34,994 bases of DNA from SMWC01 sp964466315 (GTDB lineage Bacteria > Pseudomonadota > Gammaproteobacteria > Steroidobacterales > Rariloculaceae), in NCBI GenBank assembly GCA_964466315.1, contig CAYXNS010000028.1, positions 1 to 34,994 of the forward strand, written 5' to 3'. A program made the translations under genes and the position numbers. Shown here in pieces: positions 8,106 to 15,935 of this stretch (positions within the stretch are counted from its first letter, which is position 1; every line of letters starts with the position of its first letter). The notes beneath the pieces were generated by a model. It was not told the DNA's origin. It made no database searches and saw only the letters and a list, made by a program, of their open reading frames with translations.

Positions 8106-9215
8106 TTAACCGGGTTGCCCGCCCGAGAGATGTTCCGGGCTCTGACTCCTGATATGCAGATCCTGTTGCGGGAATGGTATCTCGATTCCGTTTTCTCCGA
8201 ACGCCTTGTACACAGCACAGTTGAGTTCGTGTTCCAAGCGTCCACGGAAGACGGGTTGCTCCACCCACGCGAGTAACTCGAAATCCAGACTCGAGTTGCC
8301 GAAGTTACGTAGACGCACGCGAGGCTCAGGCGTCTCGCAGATCTCGTCGTGGCCCATGGCGATTTCTACGAGAATTCTCTCGACCTCATCCACGTCGCTG
8401 CCGTAGGCGACGCCGACCTTAATGCGGATTCGAAACTTCTGATACGGGCCGCCGCTCTCGTTAACGATCTTCGCGTTTCCCATGACACTGTTGGGCACGC
8501 TGATCTCGACATCATCGCGCGTGAGCATGCGCGTGCTGCGCAAACCGATATGCGTGACTTCGCCGCGCTCGCCGGTATCCAGATTGATGTAGTCACCGAC
8601 CCTATAAGGTTGGTCCGCGAGGATCGACATGCCGCCGAAGATATTCGCGAGCGCATCTTGTGCGCCGAAGCTCAATGCCAGACCGACGATACCGGCCGAG
8701 GCGATCAGGGCGCTGACGTTGATACCCCAGGCGAGGAAGATGAAGTACAGCGCACCGAGGATCAGCACGAGCTTGGCCGAATTGTCGAACAGCGGCAGCG
8801 TGCCCGGCTGCACGAATTCGTAACTGCCCTGGATTCGACTCAGCATGGCCAGGGCCTGTCCGGCCAGCTTGATCATGAACCCTAACCAGATGAGCGTCGC
8901 GATCGTGCCGAGAATAGCCATCGTGACGCTCGTCAGTGTCGGCGGGAGTTCCAGCCTAAACGTTGCGACCGCGAGGCTGATGAAGAAGATGCTGATAAAC
9001 AGCGGTCGTCGTAACGCCTCGACGATCCGGTCGTCGATCTGGCTGTTAGTTTGTCTGACGAGCCTGCCGATTGTCGCGGCAATGATCCGTTCTGCGACGA
9101 CAGCGAGTATCAGGCCGGCGATGACAATGATGATCGCCTGCAGCCATACATAGGGGCCGAGCCATGACAGCCACTGTAGGCTCGCGTCAGCCAGAGTTTG
9201 TAGCTGGTCTTCCAC
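8106..9215 (-). CDS. MscS-family mechanosensitive ion channel
   Basis: A 369-residue inner-membrane channel that releases solutes on hypo-osmotic shock. About five membrane helices are visible (near residues 22-46, 70-90, 97-122, 148-166 and the pore helix at 170-200). The Gly/Ala-rich pore helix ASAGIVGLALSFGAQDALANIFGG is the family signature and leads into the beta domain (QPYRVGDYINLDTGERGEVTHIGLRSTRM). The C-terminal alpha/beta domain follows. It is longer than E. coli MscS (286 residues) because of extra N-terminal helices. The start is GTG at 9215, preceded by GGGAGGG about 9 bases upstream. It converges with the lipoprotein gene, with 6 bases between the stops, and lies 22 bases after the SYLF gene on the same strand. 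Confidence 0.93.
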   Translation of the reverse strand: MEDQLQTLADASLQWLSWLGPYVWLQAIIIVIAGLILAVVAERIIAATIGRLVRQTNSQIDDRIVEALRRPLFISIFFISLAVATFRLELPPTLTSVTMAILGTIATLIWLGFMIKLAGQALAMLSRIQGSYEFVQPGTLPLFDNSAKLVLILGALYFIFLAWGINVSALIASAGIVGLALSFGAQDALANIFGGMSILADQPYRVGDYINLDTGERGEVTHIGLRSTRMLTRDDVEISVPNSVMGNAKIVNESGGPYQKFRIRIKVGVAYGSDVDEVERILVEIAMGHDEICETPEPRVRLRNFGNSSLDFELLAWVEQPVFRGRLEHELNCAVYKAFGENGIEIPFPQQDLHIRSQSPEHLSGGQPG

Positions 9216-9237
9216 CTGGAGAATCCCTCCCTCGCGG

Positions 9238-10014
9238 TTAGTTGGCTCCGCTACCGAGCGGATAGGTGATAGCTTCTTCCGGACCTTCTCCCTCGTCGGA
9301 GGGCCCGCTCGAGCTTACCGGCGAGATGAATGAGGTCGCCTCTGCATCATTGAGCGTTGTCAGGAGGCGCCGCACGCTCTCGGGCGTTGAATAAATCACC
9401 GGACCAAGCGGTTGTGCCTCGCCGGCTGTCGAGTAGAGCTTGATGTTGGCGTCGTGGTCCACGCCGAGCTTGGCGCCCTCGATCGTCGCACCGGCGAACA
9501 GGCCACGGCTCCGAACATAAGTATAGAGCTCGGCCGTGAACGTCATGTCGCGGGTGGTGGTTGAGTTTCGGCCAACGGGCCCTGCCGTCGCCGCCGCGTC
9601 GCCGCCGACCGTGAATTTACCCTCGGCGATATCACGCACTGAGCGCTCGCTGCCGAAGACGAGGATCACGTCGGTCGAATCCGCGCCGATCTGCGCGCCG
9701 AAGCTGCCGCCCGTCAGCGTGACGAAGCTGGGATTACTCCAGCTGCCGTCCGCGGTTCGGACGAGGACGACGCCTCGACCACGACGGCCGCCGAAGATGA
9801 AGCCGGCGCGTATGACATCGGGGATGATGGCGACACCCTCGGCGCTCTGCAGCAGCAGCGGCGGGATCGCGGTCGCGGGATCGCTCGTGAAGGCGTTGAG
9901 GATGGCGCCCGCAGTCGCGAGCCGCGCGTCCTCGATCGTCTGGGCTTGACTGGGCTCCGATAGCAGCAGACCGCTGAGCGCGAATGCGGTCAGGGTAGTT
10001 CGTGTGCAACGCAT
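9238..10014 (-). CDS. SYLF/Ysc84-domain lipid-binding protein, exported
   Basis: A 258-residue protein with an N-terminal signal peptide (about 1-24, likely cut after SQA). It is followed by a SYLF/Ysc84 domain: AEGVAIIPDVIRAGFIFGGRRGRGVVLVR is the conserved glycine-rich core, with LTGGSFGAQIG and VILVFGSERSV downstream. The family binds phosphoinositides in eukaryotes; bacterial members are secreted or periplasmic and poorly understood. The last ~25 residues are a Gly/Ser/Glu-rich tail. The ATG at 10014 has no free ribosome-binding site, because an 8-bp inverted repeat ends four bases before the start codon. It precedes the MscS channel gene by 22 bases and probably shares its transcript. 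Confidence 0.88.
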   Translation of the reverse strand: MRCTRTTLTAFALSGLLLSEPSQAQTIEDARLATAGAILNAFTSDPATAIPPLLLQSAEGVAIIPDVIRAGFIFGGRRGRGVVLVRTADGSWSNPSFVTLTGGSFGAQIGADSTDVILVFGSERSVRDIAEGKFTVGGDAAATAGPVGRNSTTTRDMTFTAELYTYVRSRGLFAGATIEGAKLGVDHDANIKLYSTAGEAQPLGPVIYSTPESVRRLLTTLNDAEATSFISPVSSSGPSDEGEGPEEAITYPLGSGAN

Positions 10015-10018
10015 GGTG

Positions 10019-10044
10019 TAGCCCCAGTCGGTTCGGTGGGGCTA
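10019..10044 (-). promoter_or_regulatory. Inverted repeat directly before the SYLF start codon
   Basis: TAGCCCCA and TGGGGCTA form a perfect 8-bp stem with a 10-base loop, four bases before the ATG. It has no T-tract, so it is unlikely to be a rho-independent terminator for the upstream M48 pseudogene. As the 5' leader of the SYLF mRNA it would pair the only G-rich stretch that could serve as a ribosome-binding site. Confidence 0.5.
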
Positions 10045-10051
10045 ATGGTAC

Positions 10052-11117
10052 CTAAACATCGGGGTCGAGGTCATTCAGGTTTCGAGTATCGGCGAGCGGC
10101 TCGAAGCTCGGTTCGGGAATGCGTGTCCTGCCCTCGTTGATCGCCGCCACACCGGCCTTAAACACCGCGAGCGCCGGCCCGCTACCGTCGTGACCGTACG
10201 CGGCCACGCATCTGAGCAAATTTACCAGCGCAGTGCTCAAGCCCATACTGCGCGCAGCCTTCGGCGGCTTCATTCCCGAGTTAGGCAGATCCCAGAGATA
10301 GCTCTCCAGGAGGCGCAGCAGGACATAGTCGAATAGACGCTCGTTGGTGTTGATCTCCGTCAGACGTGTGAGCAGTGTGAACAGAAACTCGAGTTGCTCG
10401 GCAGGCCGTTGTTTCAATGCAGGCATGGCCAACTCGAGCACTGGCAGTTTGAGTTTCTGGCCCAGCGTGCCGATGTCGCCACAAAGCTTTCTGACGAGCG
10501 CCGAGCGACCGCTGCCGAGTTGTCGCTCAAGGAGTTCGTTCTGGTGCTCCCGAATCCGGTCGTCGTCGGCGAGTGCAAGCGCGAGTACCAGCAACAGGCT
10601 CGACTCGTGCGAGTGTGCAGCGTGGTAGATCTCGTCGGGAATGGCAACACGCAGACCCTCGGCCACGTCATGCGGCGCCGAGTGTCCCGCCGAGTCTAGT
10701 ATCGCCGTCTCCGCGACGGCTTCACCGCCGCCTAGTGAATGCACCATGACGTCGGCGCCCGTTTTGTCCGCAACCGAGAACGTCTCGCTGATCTCCGGGT
10801 AATCGCCAGGGCTGAAGCTCGGGTCGAGTGCCTAAATGCGTTCGTCTATGGGCGGGTGGGTCGCGAACCAGCCACGGAAAGCTCTGGAACCACGGGAGAA
10901 CAGCATGTGCGCGATCTCCTCGCTGTTACGTGCCGTAAGACTACCCGTGTAGCCGCCGATCTTCTTCAACGCGCCGGCAAGCCCGGAGTTGTCGCACGTG
11001 AACTGTACAGCCGACGCGTCGGCCAGCATTTCTCGCTGGCGCGAAACCCCGGCCTTGATCAAACGGCCGAAGAACAGGCCGATGTAGCCGATGATGACGA
11101 ATGCGAGGCCGAGCCCG
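10052..11117 (-). pseudogene. M48 family metalloprotease pseudogene (5' deleted, TAG interrupted)
   Basis: The conserved second half of a membrane M48 (HtpX-like) peptidase is readable: FVIIGYIGLFFG, then SRQREMLADASAVQFT, which supplies the third zinc ligand Glu and the ADASAVQ helix. FATHPPIDERI and ALDPSFSPGDYPEI follow, with a long helical C-terminal domain down to 10052. Two lesions are clear. An in-frame TAG at 10832-10834 splits ERI from ALDPSF; homologs usually have Gln or Arg there. The reading frame upstream of about 11117 no longer encodes the M48 N-terminus, so the HExxH zinc site is absent. It cannot be catalytic. The two halves lie in the same frame, so only the one TAG separates them. 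Confidence 0.8.
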
Positions 11118-11122
11118 AGCGC

Positions 11123-11404
11123 CGCCGCGAGGAGATCGAACTCATCTTCGATCGCAACAAGGGTGCCATCTTCGCCCTCTACAACCGCGCACTACGGGTA
11201 AATTCGGTACTCGAGGGCAAGCTCCTGTTACAACTGGCGATAGAGCCCGATGGCAGCGTAAGCGCGTGCGAAGTCGTCTCGTCGGAACTCGGTGACGTCG
11301 AACTCGAATAGAAACTCGTGCAGCGAGTCATGTTGTTTCAATTCGAGCCGAAAGACATCGAGGTGATTACGATGACGAAACCGATTGATTTTTTCCCAGC
11401 CTAG
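11123..11404 (+). pseudogene. AgmX/PglI C-terminal (TonB-like) domain protein, truncated and TAG interrupted
   Basis: The plus strand encodes EEIELIFDRNKGAIFALYNRALR, EGKLLLQLAIEPDGSVSACEVVSSELGDVELE, an in-frame TAG at 11309-11311, then KLVQRVMLFQFEPKDIEVITMTKPIDFFPA and a natural stop at 11402-11404. This is the AgmX/PglI C-terminal domain, a TonB-C-like periplasmic fold found in envelope and gliding-type proteins. The N-terminal part (normally cytoplasmic, membrane anchor and linker) is missing. Upstream of 11123 the same bases belong to the M48 relic on the other strand. The stop replaces the Lys or Arg seen in the usual ELERKLV. Confidence 0.7.
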
Positions 11405-11431
11405 AAAATGGGACCCGGCCCCTGTTCTAGG
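11400..11431. repeat. Dispersed palindromic repeat, copy A
   Basis: Perfect 7-base outer arms (CCTAGAA / TTCTAGG) enclose AATGGGACCCGGCCCCTG. The core GGGACCCGGCCCC differs by one base from the cores of the copies near 19072 and 29473. The natural stop codon of the AgmX-like relic lies inside the left arm. Confidence 0.55.
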
Positions 11432-11439
11432 CACTCTTT

Positions 11440-12351
11440 TTATCCGATCTCGCTGCAGGACGAGCCGAACGAGAAACAGCTGTAGCAGCGGTGGTGGCGC
11501 ATCATGATGCGTTTGCCGAGGCTCTCCGCGAGCGTACCGCCCAGGTCGTAGATCTCATCATCATCCACGAGCGTGCAGGCGTAGACACGCATTCGCCCCC
11601 CCTTCTTGATGAGCATCTTCGAAAACGAACACATGAACGCCCGTCGAGATTCCTCGGTGTGATAGGTCGTCATGCAGTTCTCGGTGATATAGGGGACATC
11701 GGGGTGGCTGCCCGGAGTCAAAAAATCCGGGAACGCGACGATCGTCGTATTGTCGGGTAATAGATGCTGGCGGAACAATCGCCGATATTCGGCGGTCACG
11801 GCTTCCTCGTCTTCGTCCGGATCGACTTGTCGAGCCACGGAAACCTTGAAACCGTGCTGGTGCAGCTCGCGTAGACTATCCCAGGATTTCTCGAAGTTCC
11901 CGCTACCCCGGCCGGCATCGTGGCGGGATGCGTCCGGATAATCGATGCTAATACGGAATGCGACAGGATGCGGCTGGGCCGCCAGCGTTTCAATCTGGTG
12001 CAGTCGTTTGAGAACCGTGTCGGTGCCGTTCGTCAGTACGAGGCAGGGATTGCGTGCCGAGGCGTAGCATAGGGTATTGACGAAGTCCTTGACGATGAAG
12101 GGCTCACCGCCCGTAAAAGAGAATTGCTCGACACCGATGGCGACGGCTTCGTCGAGTAGCGGTCGGGCATCCGCCAGCGTTATTCTGCCGAGGCGATTAT
12201 CACCGGGTCTGGAGCCTTCGAGACAGAACGGACACTCGAGGTTGCAGGCCGTACCCGTATGAAACCATAACTCCCGCAACGGTCCGGGATCGATATAGCC
12301 GCGCGCTTCCACGTCAGACGTACGCTCGAGGGGGTCGACCGCTGCACTCAT
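11440..12351 (-). CDS. Radical SAM protein with SPASM-like C-terminal Cys cluster
   Basis: A 303-residue radical SAM enzyme of unrecognised substrate. The [4Fe-4S]/SAM motif is C36-NLE-C40-PF-C43, followed by the GGE motif (FSFTGGEPF) that binds the SAM amino group. Further Cys residues are C241 and C259. The extreme C-terminus is CYSCFSFGSSCSEIG (C289, C292, C299), a CxxC-x6-C arrangement resembling a SPASM or twitch auxiliary iron-sulfur cluster. It does not match ArsS as I know it, whose motif region reads differently and which carries a DUF3641 tail. It is the last gene of a five-gene operon, and its ATG overlaps the stop of the TIGR04283 glycosyltransferase by 4 bases. That context suggests it modifies or builds the molecule the glycosyltransferases handle. 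Peptide modification is another possibility, but no precursor peptide gene was seen. Confidence 0.85.
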   Translation of the reverse strand: MSAAVDPLERTSDVEARGYIDPGPLRELWFHTGTACNLECPFCLEGSRPGDNRLGRITLADARPLLDEAVAIGVEQFSFTGGEPFIVKDFVNTLCYASARNPCLVLTNGTDTVLKRLHQIETLAAQPHPVAFRISIDYPDASRHDAGRGSGNFEKSWDSLRELHQHGFKVSVARQVDPDEDEEAVTAEYRRLFRQHLLPDNTTIVAFPDFLTPGSHPDVPYITENCMTTYHTEESRRAFMCSFSKMLIKKGGRMRVYACTLVDDDEIYDLGGTLAESLGKRIMMRHHRCYSCFSFGSSCSEIG

Positions 12352-13064
12352 GGTGTCGCTTTCTTGTTCGTCACTGTTGACCCATCATAGTGTTCCGCGA
12401 GCCGTTCGGCCGGCGCGCCCAACAGATAGCGAATCGCGAGGCCCCGGTTAGCCAAGCTTCTGTGGCACCAGCCATCGCGTTCCCAACGTCGAGCGGCTAC
12501 CCCTATAGGTAACGCCAGCTCGTGAAAGTGCCCGCGGCTACGCAGATTTTTCACGAGGGCGACCTCTTCGAACAAGGGCTGTTGGGCGAATCCGCCTGTC
12601 TCGGTATAGGTGTCGCGGCGTACGAAGATACCCTGGTCGCCATATGGGATACCGCCGAGTTTCGTGCGCAGATTCGTGAGGCGCTCCAGAAGTGTCTTCC
12701 ACCAGGCTGGTTCCCCACGGAACTTGAATCGGAAGTAGCCACCTTCGGTGCCGCCGCCAACCGCCAGAGCGATTTCCCGCAGGCTATCGGCATCCGGACC
12801 CGCGTCCGCGTGCAGGAACCACAGGATCTCGGCAGTTGCTATCCGTGCGCCGCGATCGAGTTGCGTGCCGCGCCCTGCGGGCGACTCGAGATAGCGGAAA
12901 TCCTTCTCGCGGCAGAGCTGCCGCAGGTCGTCGTTCGTTCCCGCGGATACGACGACGATTTCAGCGGGCTGGTCAGCCCAGCCTCCAATTCGCGCCAAAA
13001 GTGCACGCAAGGCCGTCATGTCGGCGAGAACCGGAATGACGATAGCGACGTTTGGCTGATTCAT
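12348..13064 (-). CDS. TIGR04283-type family 2 glycosyltransferase
   Basis: A 238-residue GT-A glycosyltransferase. VAIVIPVLAD opens the nucleotide-binding fold. The block SPAGRGTQLDRGA, the metal-site-like FLHADAGPDAD, and GIPYGDQGIFVRRDTYTETGGF are typical of the TIGR04283 group, named for arsenosugar biosynthesis because of co-occurrence with arsS. The ATG at 13064 is chosen because it overlaps the TGA of the upstream oxidoreductase (ATGA) and has GGAG six bases before it; a start at 13100 would add 12 residues inside that gene. The protein is soluble or peripheral, with no clear membrane helix. Its partner TIGR04282 enzyme is the first gene of the same operon. The sugar donor and acceptor are not inferable from sequence. 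Confidence 0.87.
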   Translation of the reverse strand: MNQPNVAIVIPVLADMTALRALLARIGGWADQPAEIVVVSAGTNDDLRQLCREKDFRYLESPAGRGTQLDRGARIATAEILWFLHADAGPDADSLREIALAVGGGTEGGYFRFKFRGEPAWWKTLLERLTNLRTKLGGIPYGDQGIFVRRDTYTETGGFAQQPLFEEVALVKNLRSRGHFHELALPIGVAARRWERDGWCHRSLANRGLAIRYLLGAPAERLAEHYDGSTVTNKKATP

Positions 13065-14530
13065 CGGGCGCTCCAGCGAAACCATCGAGCCATGAAGCAT
13101 TTTGCCGTGGGCATCAGGCGAGTGCGATTATAGCGATCGGCCAGGCGCCGGAGGTATTCGGCGCGGGTCGGGTAGGGCAGTATGGCTTTCCCCAGCCCGC
13201 CGAGCCCAATGTCATGACTCATCGCCAGGCATAACGCGGCGATCTGCTCTCCCGCGTCGTGACCAACGATCGTGGCACCGAGAATCACGTCACGGCCTGC
13301 GCGAGTCAGGACTTCGACGAAACCCTCGGAATCTCCCGCCGTTCGGCTGCGGTCGAGATCCCCGAACGCTACGCGATAAACGTCGAATCCGACCGACTCC
13401 TCCGCAAGCTCGGTCTTCGTTCGGCCGACGTGGGCGACCTCGGGATCCGTATAGGTGCAGTGAGGGATGATGAGGCTGTCGGTGCTCGCCGTCGGCGCAA
13501 ACAACGCGTTCTGGACGACGATACGCGCCTGAGCATCGGCATTGTGCGTGAATTGCGTTCGCGAGCAGACGTCGCCGGCTGCGAATATTCTTCTGTTAGT
13601 CGTGCGTAGGCGGCGATCGACTTTAACGAGCCCTGCCTCAATCTCGACACCGGCCGCGTCGAGATTGAGGTCCTCGACATTCGCTTGCCGGCCAGCCGCG
13701 ACGAGGATTCTGTCCGCAGTAATCTCCACGCTGGCGCCGTGTACCGTCACCCTGCCGTCATTGTTGGAGATGCTCGACAGCGGAGCGCTCAAGTGCAGGG
13801 TCACTCCGGCGCGCCGCAACGCGTCAGCAACGGCAGCGCTGGCTTCCTCTTCCTCGAGAGGCAGGACACGGTCGGCCATCTCGAACACGTGAATCTCTAC
13901 GCCGAGACGGGCGAATGCCTGCGCTATTTCACAGCCGATAGCGCCGGCTCCGAGAATCGCGAGGCTGGCCGGCACAGCTTTGAGATCGAACAGCGTTTCG
14001 TTTGTCAGGGGATCGCACTCGGCGAGTCCCGAGATCGGCGGGACAGCGGCACGGGCGCCGGTTGCAAGGACGATGCGTCGAGCGGCGAGACGCTGGTCGC
14101 CGACCTGGACCGTCGTGTCATTGAGCAGCTCTGCCGAGCCCAGGTACACGTCGACGCCGCTCTCCGTATAGCGCGCGACGGAATCATGCTCGGAGATCTC
14201 GGCGCGGACTCTGCGCAACCACTCGAACGCGTCGTCGAAGGTGACTGGCCCGTCGTGTCGCCGCGTGTACTCGAGCAGCGCTTTCGAGGGGATACAGCCG
14301 ATATTCAGGCAATCACCACCCATAGCTGCGCGCTCCACGAGCGCAACACGGGCGCCCAGGCCGGCCGCGCCGATCGCCGTTACGAGGCCGGCCGAGCCCG
14401 CTCCGATGACGACGACGTGATATCGTGATTTGGGCTCGGGGTTGGCGTAGCCGGCCGGGAAAGTCAGTTCGCGCCAGACCGTGTCGTGCTGTGCGCCAGG
14501 GTAGGCAGCCTCACCGGGTGCTGCATTCAA
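13061..14530 (-). CDS. FAD-dependent pyridine nucleotide-disulfide oxidoreductase (mercuric reductase-like)
   Basis: A 489-residue class I flavin disulfide reductase. The FAD-binding motif VVVIGAGSAGLV starts near residue 38. The redox disulfide is in GGDCLNIGCIPSKALL. The NAD(P)-binding site is AILGAGAIGCEIAQAF, and the second FAD motif is RRIFAAGDV. The C-terminal dimer domain has PYPTRAE where lipoamide dehydrogenase and glutathione reductase have HPTxxE, so the catalytic His is replaced by Tyr while Glu stays. The MerA C-terminal Cys pair and the N-terminal metal-binding domain are absent, so it is not a true mercuric reductase. Translation likely starts at TTG 14530, which overlaps the TVP38 stop (TTGA) and has a strong AGGAGG at 14538-14543. 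Homologs of this type are commonly found beside TVP38 genes. Confidence 0.88.
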   Translation of the reverse strand: MNAAPGEAAYPGAQHDTVWRELTFPAGYANPEPKSRYHVVVIGAGSAGLVTAIGAAGLGARVALVERAAMGGDCLNIGCIPSKALLEYTRRHDGPVTFDDAFEWLRRVRAEISEHDSVARYTESGVDVYLGSAELLNDTTVQVGDQRLAARRIVLATGARAAVPPISGLAECDPLTNETLFDLKAVPASLAILGAGAIGCEIAQAFARLGVEIHVFEMADRVLPLEEEEASAAVADALRRAGVTLHLSAPLSSISNNDGRVTVHGASVEITADRILVAAGRQANVEDLNLDAAGVEIEAGLVKVDRRLRTTNRRIFAAGDVCSRTQFTHNADAQARIVVQNALFAPTASTDSLIIPHCTYTDPEVAHVGRTKTELAEESVGFDVYRVAFGDLDRSRTAGDSEGFVEVLTRAGRDVILGATIVGHDAGEQIAALCLAMSHDIGLGGLGKAILPYPTRAEYLRRLADRYNRTRLMPTAKCFMARWFRWSAR

Positions 14531-15243
14531 GATGCATCCTCCTGGCCGACAGGTTCGCGCTCCAGATGCTCAGCGAGTGTGCGGTTCGCCTTGCGAGTGA
14601 TGATGATCGTCAGCAGGATCGTAGCCGCAAGCCCGATGAAGAGCAGAATCTGGCCGACCGCTCCGCCTTGCACCTCTCCGCTCGTCAGTTCGGTGAGATC
14701 TTTGGCCACCGAACTGATGTAAACGTAGAGAATCGTCACGGGCAACATGCCGGCCCACGAGCCGAAGAAATAGTCCCGAAAACGCACGCTCGTCAGTGCC
14801 AGGCCATAGTTGATCAGATTAAAAGGGAACAAGGGTGACAGACGGGCCAAGAACACGATGACGAATCCCTCGTGACGGGTCGCCATATCGAGGGCCCTAA
14901 ACTGGGGCAAGCTTGCGATTCTCTTCGCCACCCAGTCGCGGGCTAAGAAACGGCCGACGAGGAAAGCCACGGAAGCGCCGAGGACGCTGCCGACAGAGGC
15001 GAGCATGATGCCAAGCGGCAAACCGAAGACGAAGCCGCCGGCGAGCGTGAAGATCGAGGCTGGTATTACGAATACCGTCGCGACGATATAGGCGGTGACG
15101 TAGGCGATCCATGCGATTGTCCGATGTGATTCGATCCACGCAACTCCGATCGCGAGCCACTCCGTGACCGGCAACAATGCAACTGCGCTTAACATGGCGA
15201 CGATCATGACCGCTAGGACGATCGGTTTGGCGTGTCGCGTCAT
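14527..15243 (-). CDS. TVP38/TMEM64 (DedA-like, SNARE-associated) membrane protein
   Basis: A 238-residue inner-membrane protein with several hydrophobic helices. The family core is present: GSVLGASVAFLVGRFLARDWV, then FLARLSPLFPFNLINYGLALTSVRFRDYFFGSWAGMLP, including the re-entrant loop Pro/Arg residues. TVP38/DedA relatives act in lipid or small-molecule movement across the membrane, and the substrate of this subgroup is unknown. The ATG at 15243 is chosen because it overlaps the TGA of the preceding glycosyltransferase gene (ATGA); a further start at 15282 would extend into that gene. The C-terminus is charged and cytoplasmic. Confidence 0.9.
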   Translation of the reverse strand: MTRHAKPIVLAVMIVAMLSAVALLPVTEWLAIGVAWIESHRTIAWIAYVTAYIVATVFVIPASIFTLAGGFVFGLPLGIMLASVGSVLGASVAFLVGRFLARDWVAKRIASLPQFRALDMATRHEGFVIVFLARLSPLFPFNLINYGLALTSVRFRDYFFGSWAGMLPVTILYVYISSVAKDLTELTSGEVQGGAVGQILLFIGLAATILLTIIITRKANRTLAEHLEREPVGQEDAS

Positions 15244-15935
15244 GGGCTTGTGCCCCAGGCTGCATTCGGCTCCGCGAGCCAACGATTCAAAGCGCGTCGG
15301 GCCGGCCTCTGATCCGCAGCAAGGTCGTTGCGGGCGGCCAGCAGTCCGGCGACGGTATCAACGTCCGCGCGCGCTTCGAGCGTCGCGACCGTGAGGCCGT
15401 GCCTCGTACATGCGCTCGATAACGTCTCATGCAACTCGGACGTGCTCCAGGGTAGATCGGTCAATGGAGGCCAGGATTGACGTGCACCCATGAGCACGAC
15501 GCCGCCATCGGTTGCCGGGCCCAGGACGACATCGTGGTTACGCAGAAGCTTATCGGCTCTTGACAAATAGTCCCGTTCCATCGCGGGGCAGTCCGTGCCG
15601 AGAAACAAAAGTTTCTGCTCACCCCTCTTTCTGAGAATCTCATCCACGTGATTAATTCGTTCACCCAGATTGCATCCATTCTGCAGAACGGCTGTGTGAG
15701 AAGTGCCGAGCTGACCGGAAAGCCAGTCGGCGTCCTCGACTTCTGCCGGTGCGTAGTAAACGGGGCCAGGCCAGTCCTCCAGGTCTTCCTGCACGCAGGC
15801 CCAGAGATGAGTTGCGGCCGTTGTCGCGAGATCGCCGATCTCCTTCGCGAGACGTCGCTTGGACCTGACCGGCGCTTTGAGGAAGACGACGAGGCAGGTG
15901 TTCGGTGTGCCGCTAATTGAGCTCTGTTCTGACAT
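15240..15935 (-). CDS. TIGR04282-type glycosyltransferase (CofC/GT-A-like fold)
   Basis: A 231-residue nucleotidyl/glycosyl transferase of the TIGR04282 group, named for arsenosugar biosynthesis. Visible motifs are FLKAPVRSKRRLA (N-terminal nucleotide loop with Lys/Arg), FLGTDCPAM, GPATDGGVVLMG and ARADVDT. It is the first gene of the five-gene minus-strand operon. Two adjacent ATG codons lie at 15938 and 15935. The second is preferred because AGGAAG stands about five bases before it and only one to two bases before the first. The ~100-base gap to the divergent ferredoxin gene probably holds both promoters. The family label reflects gene neighbourhoods, and the biochemical substrate of this enzyme is not established here. 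Confidence 0.87.
   Translation of the reverse strand: MSEQSSISGTPNTCLVVFLKAPVRSKRRLAKEIGDLATTAATHLWACVQEDLEDWPGPVYYAPAEVEDADWLSGQLGTSHTAVLQNGCNLGERINHVDEILRKRGEQKLLFLGTDCPAMERDYLSRADKLLRNHDVVLGPATDGGVVLMGARQSWPPLTDLPWSTSELHETLSSACTRHGLTVATLEARADVDTVAGLLAARNDLAADQRPARRALNRWLAEPNAAWGTSP

Noticed and set aside
10739..11122. Upstream part of the plus-strand frame leading into the AgmX relic
   Set aside because: These bases encode M48 peptidase on the minus strand; only 11123 onward has AgmX-like sequence, so the upstream part is accidental.
11440..12351. ArsS call for the radical SAM protein
   Set aside because: The motif region and the Cys-rich C-terminus differ from ArsS/TIGR04167 as I know it; only the neighbouring glycosyltransferases suggest arsenosugar context.
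13685..14428. 247-residue plus-strand frame inside the oxidoreductase gene
   Set aside because: It is antisense to conserved FAD/NAD motifs and has no family features.
13061..14530. Mercuric reductase (MerA) call
   Set aside because: No N-terminal metal-binding domain, no C-terminal vicinal Cys pair, no mer genes nearby.
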